A DNA stretch of 54,218 bases, taken from contig JADJJK010000063.1 in the NCBI GenBank assembly GCA_016706545.1, positions 1 to 54,218 of the forward strand, read 5' to 3'. Source of the DNA: Myxococcales bacterium (GTDB taxonomy: Bacteria; Myxococcota_A; Polyangia; Haliangiales; Haliangiaceae). The position numbers were made by a program, and so were the translations under genes. Shown one piece after another: positions 52,201 through 54,218 of the stretch. Numbering within the stretch: the stretch's first letter is position 1; each line of letters starts with the position of its first letter. The notes below the pieces were generated by a model. The model saw only the letters and a program-made list of their open reading frames with translations, was not told the origin of the DNA and did not search any database.

Positions 52201-54218
52201 GAGGCGTTCTCCAGCGTGAGCGGCAGCGCGCGCAGCCGCTGCTTGGTCAGCGCGAACAAGGCGTTGGCCACCGCGGGCGCCACCGGCGGCACCGCGGGCT
52301 CGCCGATGCCGCCCATGCGCGCGCCGCTCTTGATGAGATGCACGGCCACCTTGGGCATCTCGAACATGCGCAGGAGCCGGTAGTCGTGGAAGTTACTCTC
52401 CACCACCTTGCCATCTTGCAGGGTCAGCTTGCCGTGCAGCGCGGCGGTCAAGGCAAACGCGATCGAGCTTTGCACCTGGGCCTCGATGCCCAGCGGGTTG
52501 ACCGGCGTCCCACAGTCGACGGCGCAGGTGACCTGATGGACGCGGATGCGCCCGCTCTCGACCGACACCTGCGCGACCTGCGCGACGATGGATCCGAAGG
52601 ACTCGTGGACCGCCAGGCCCAGCGCGTGCCCGGCGGGCAGCGGCTTGCCCCAGCCCGCCTTCTCGGCGGCCAGCCGCAGCGCCGCGCCGTGCCGAGACGT
52701 CTCCCCAAGGAGCGCCAGCCGGTAGGCCAGGCCATCTGCGCCGGCGGCGTGGGCGAGCTCGTCGATCATGCTCTCCATCACGAACGCGGTGTGCGTGTTG
52801 CCCACCGAGCGCCACCACAGCACCGGCACGTCCGACTCCGGGCTGTGCAGCGACACCCGGCGGTCGGCCACACCGTGCAGGTACGGCGAGTCCTTGACGC
52901 CTTCGACGGAGGTCTCATCCACGCCGTCCTTGATGAGGAACGCCGCGAACGGCGTCTTGGCGATGATGGACTGGCCGGCGATCACGTGATCCCACGCCAT
53001 CGGCCGGCCCTGGCCGTCGACGCCGACGACGACGCGGTGAACGTACGCGGGGCGGTAGTAGCCGCCGCGGGTGTCGTCCTCGCGGGTCCACACCACCCTT
53101 CACGGGCAGGCCCGCCGCCTTGGCCACCGAGACCGCCTCGATCACGAAGTCCGAGGCCGGGTTGGCGCGACGACCAAAGCCGCCGCCCAGAAACGGCGTG
53201 TGGATGGTGACGTTGTCGGGGGGCACCCCCAGCACCGTGGCCGCCGCCATGCGGTCGCCGGTCTGAAACTGGGTGCCGGTCCAGATCTCGCACTTGTCGC
53301 CGTCGATCTTGACCGTGCAGTTGAGCGGCTCCATCGGCGCGTGCGCCAGATAGGGCACCTCATACTCGGCCTCGAGCCGCTTGGGCGCGCCGGCCAGCTT
53401 GGCCGCGACCTCGCCTGCGCTCTCGGCGATCTGCCCGGGCTTCTTGACCAGCGCGTGCAGCTCTGTGCTGAACGTCGAGGTGGACATCCCGCGCTCGGGC
53501 AAGGCCCACTCCACCTTGAGCGCGTCGCGCCCTAGCTTGGCCGCCCAGGTGTGCTTGGCGATCACCGCCACCCAGTTGCCCGCGCTCACCACCTTCACCA
53601 CCCCAGCGACCGCCATCGCCGACGCTGGATCGAAGGTGCGCAGGGTGGCGCCGAACGCGGGCGGCCGGGCCAGCATGGCCACGTGCAGCCCGGGGAACTG
53701 CACGTCCATGCCAAACTGCGCCTTGCCGGTGATCTTCTCCGGCGTGTCCAGGCGCTTGACCGCGGTGCCGATGATCTTCCAGTCCTTGGGCTCCTTGAGC
53801 GTCACCGTCTTGGGCGGCGGCAGCGCCATGGCCGCGGTCGCCAGCGCGCCAAAGGTCACGGTCTGCTTGCCCAGCGAGATCACGCCGCGCTCGACGCGCA
53901 GCTTGCCGGGCGTCGTCTTCCAGCGCGCCGCCGCCGCGCGCAGCAGCATGTCCTTGGCCACCGCGCCGACCTGGCGGTAGCGATCCATCTCGCCGAACGT
54001 CGTCGAGGAGCCGCCGGTCATCTGCATGCCGAAGAAGGGGTGGCCGTACACCGGGGCCGCGGGCGCGTGCTCGCAGCGCACCTTGGCCCAATCGCACTCC
54101 AGCTCTTCGGCGATGAGCATGGCGAGGCCCGTCCAGATGCCTTGCCCCATCTCCGAGTGCGCGAGCACCACCGTCACCGAGTCATCCGCGCCGATGCGCA
54201 GGAACGCGTTGGCCACGG
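52197..54218 (-). CDS. Molybdopterin-binding subunit of aldehyde/isoquinoline oxidoreductase type, partial and frameshifted
   Basis: The large subunit of a xanthine-oxidase-family enzyme that hydroxylates aldehydes or N-heterocycles. It is cut off by the window edge at its 5' end; the [2Fe-2S] subunit is expected beyond. Molybdopterin-binding blocks are GGGFGRRANPASDF, the Gln-rich ENSEMGQG-type AHSEMGQG, and near the C-terminus GARMGGIGEPAVPP with the catalytic Glu. Near 53097 an extra G (AAGGGTGGTG where AAGGTGG is expected) shifts the frame; both halves are otherwise intact and continue each other exactly (LPVK then VVWTRED). The stop overlaps the cytochrome start. Confidence 0.85.

Overview
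The window looks like a chromosomal piece of a high-GC bacterium, most probably Myxococcota (Polyangia or Haliangiales type; inference). The support is the lipoprotein cytochromes with Asp/Ala/Pro-rich tails, the double-DUF4157 giant protein, a TPR protein of about 3,800 residues, extended low-complexity tails on housekeeping proteins and very high GC. No tRNA, rRNA, CRISPR array, transposase or prophage genes were seen.

Layout. Bases 1-7.0 kb (+) carry a 1,653-residue DUF4157 protein, a candidate contractile-injection or toxin-type effector, followed by two unknown proteins. Bases 7.0-18.1 kb hold the translation and transcription cluster, read on the minus strand: rimP, nusA, ylxR, infB, a DUF503 gene, rbfA, nrnA and, further on, truB. 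Most joints are 4-bp overlaps. Two things are odd here. rpsO is flipped to the plus strand and, with a cytochrome c lipoprotein gene, separates nrnA from truB. ylxR has an in-frame TAG. Upstream of rimP lies a strong minus-strand intrinsic terminator with competing upstream hairpins, a good attenuator candidate.

Bases 18.4-20.8 kb (+) hold a nitrilase-family amidase, a PGAAA-repeat membrane-anchored protein and an NRDE/TANGO2 protein. Bases 20.9-32.4 kb (-) are almost entirely one giant TPR gene, split near its 3' end by an in-frame TGA. Divergent from it (32.5-38.3 kb, +) are an OPA-type MFS transporter with an unusual N-terminal signal and Pro/Ala extension, and an overlapping pair of ABC exporter half-transporters forming an asymmetric heterodimer. 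A 970-bp repeat-rich gap follows, then a frameshifted DUF222-HNH endonuclease gene (+) and a frameshifted topoisomerase III gene (-). Bases 44.4-46.0 kb (-) hold a spermidine-synthase-like protein and a lipoprotein. Bases 46.3-48.1 kb (+) are a TetR-cupin-DUF2202 operon behind a promoter with an embedded operator. Then come a PAP2 phosphatase (-), a hybrid histidine kinase with degenerate receiver and GGDEF domains (+), and a partial molybdopterin oxidoreductase large subunit with its cytochrome c partner (-).

Two general observations. Several conserved genes carry single-base indels or nonsense codons (ylxR, TPR gene, HNH gene, topB twice, cytochrome c, molybdopterin subunit, probably the PGAAA gene), which raises the question of sequence accuracy versus real decay. 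Nearly every longer gap contains its own short tandem repeat of a different period, and one 70-bp repeat occurs twice, each copy starting at the stop codon of a gene.
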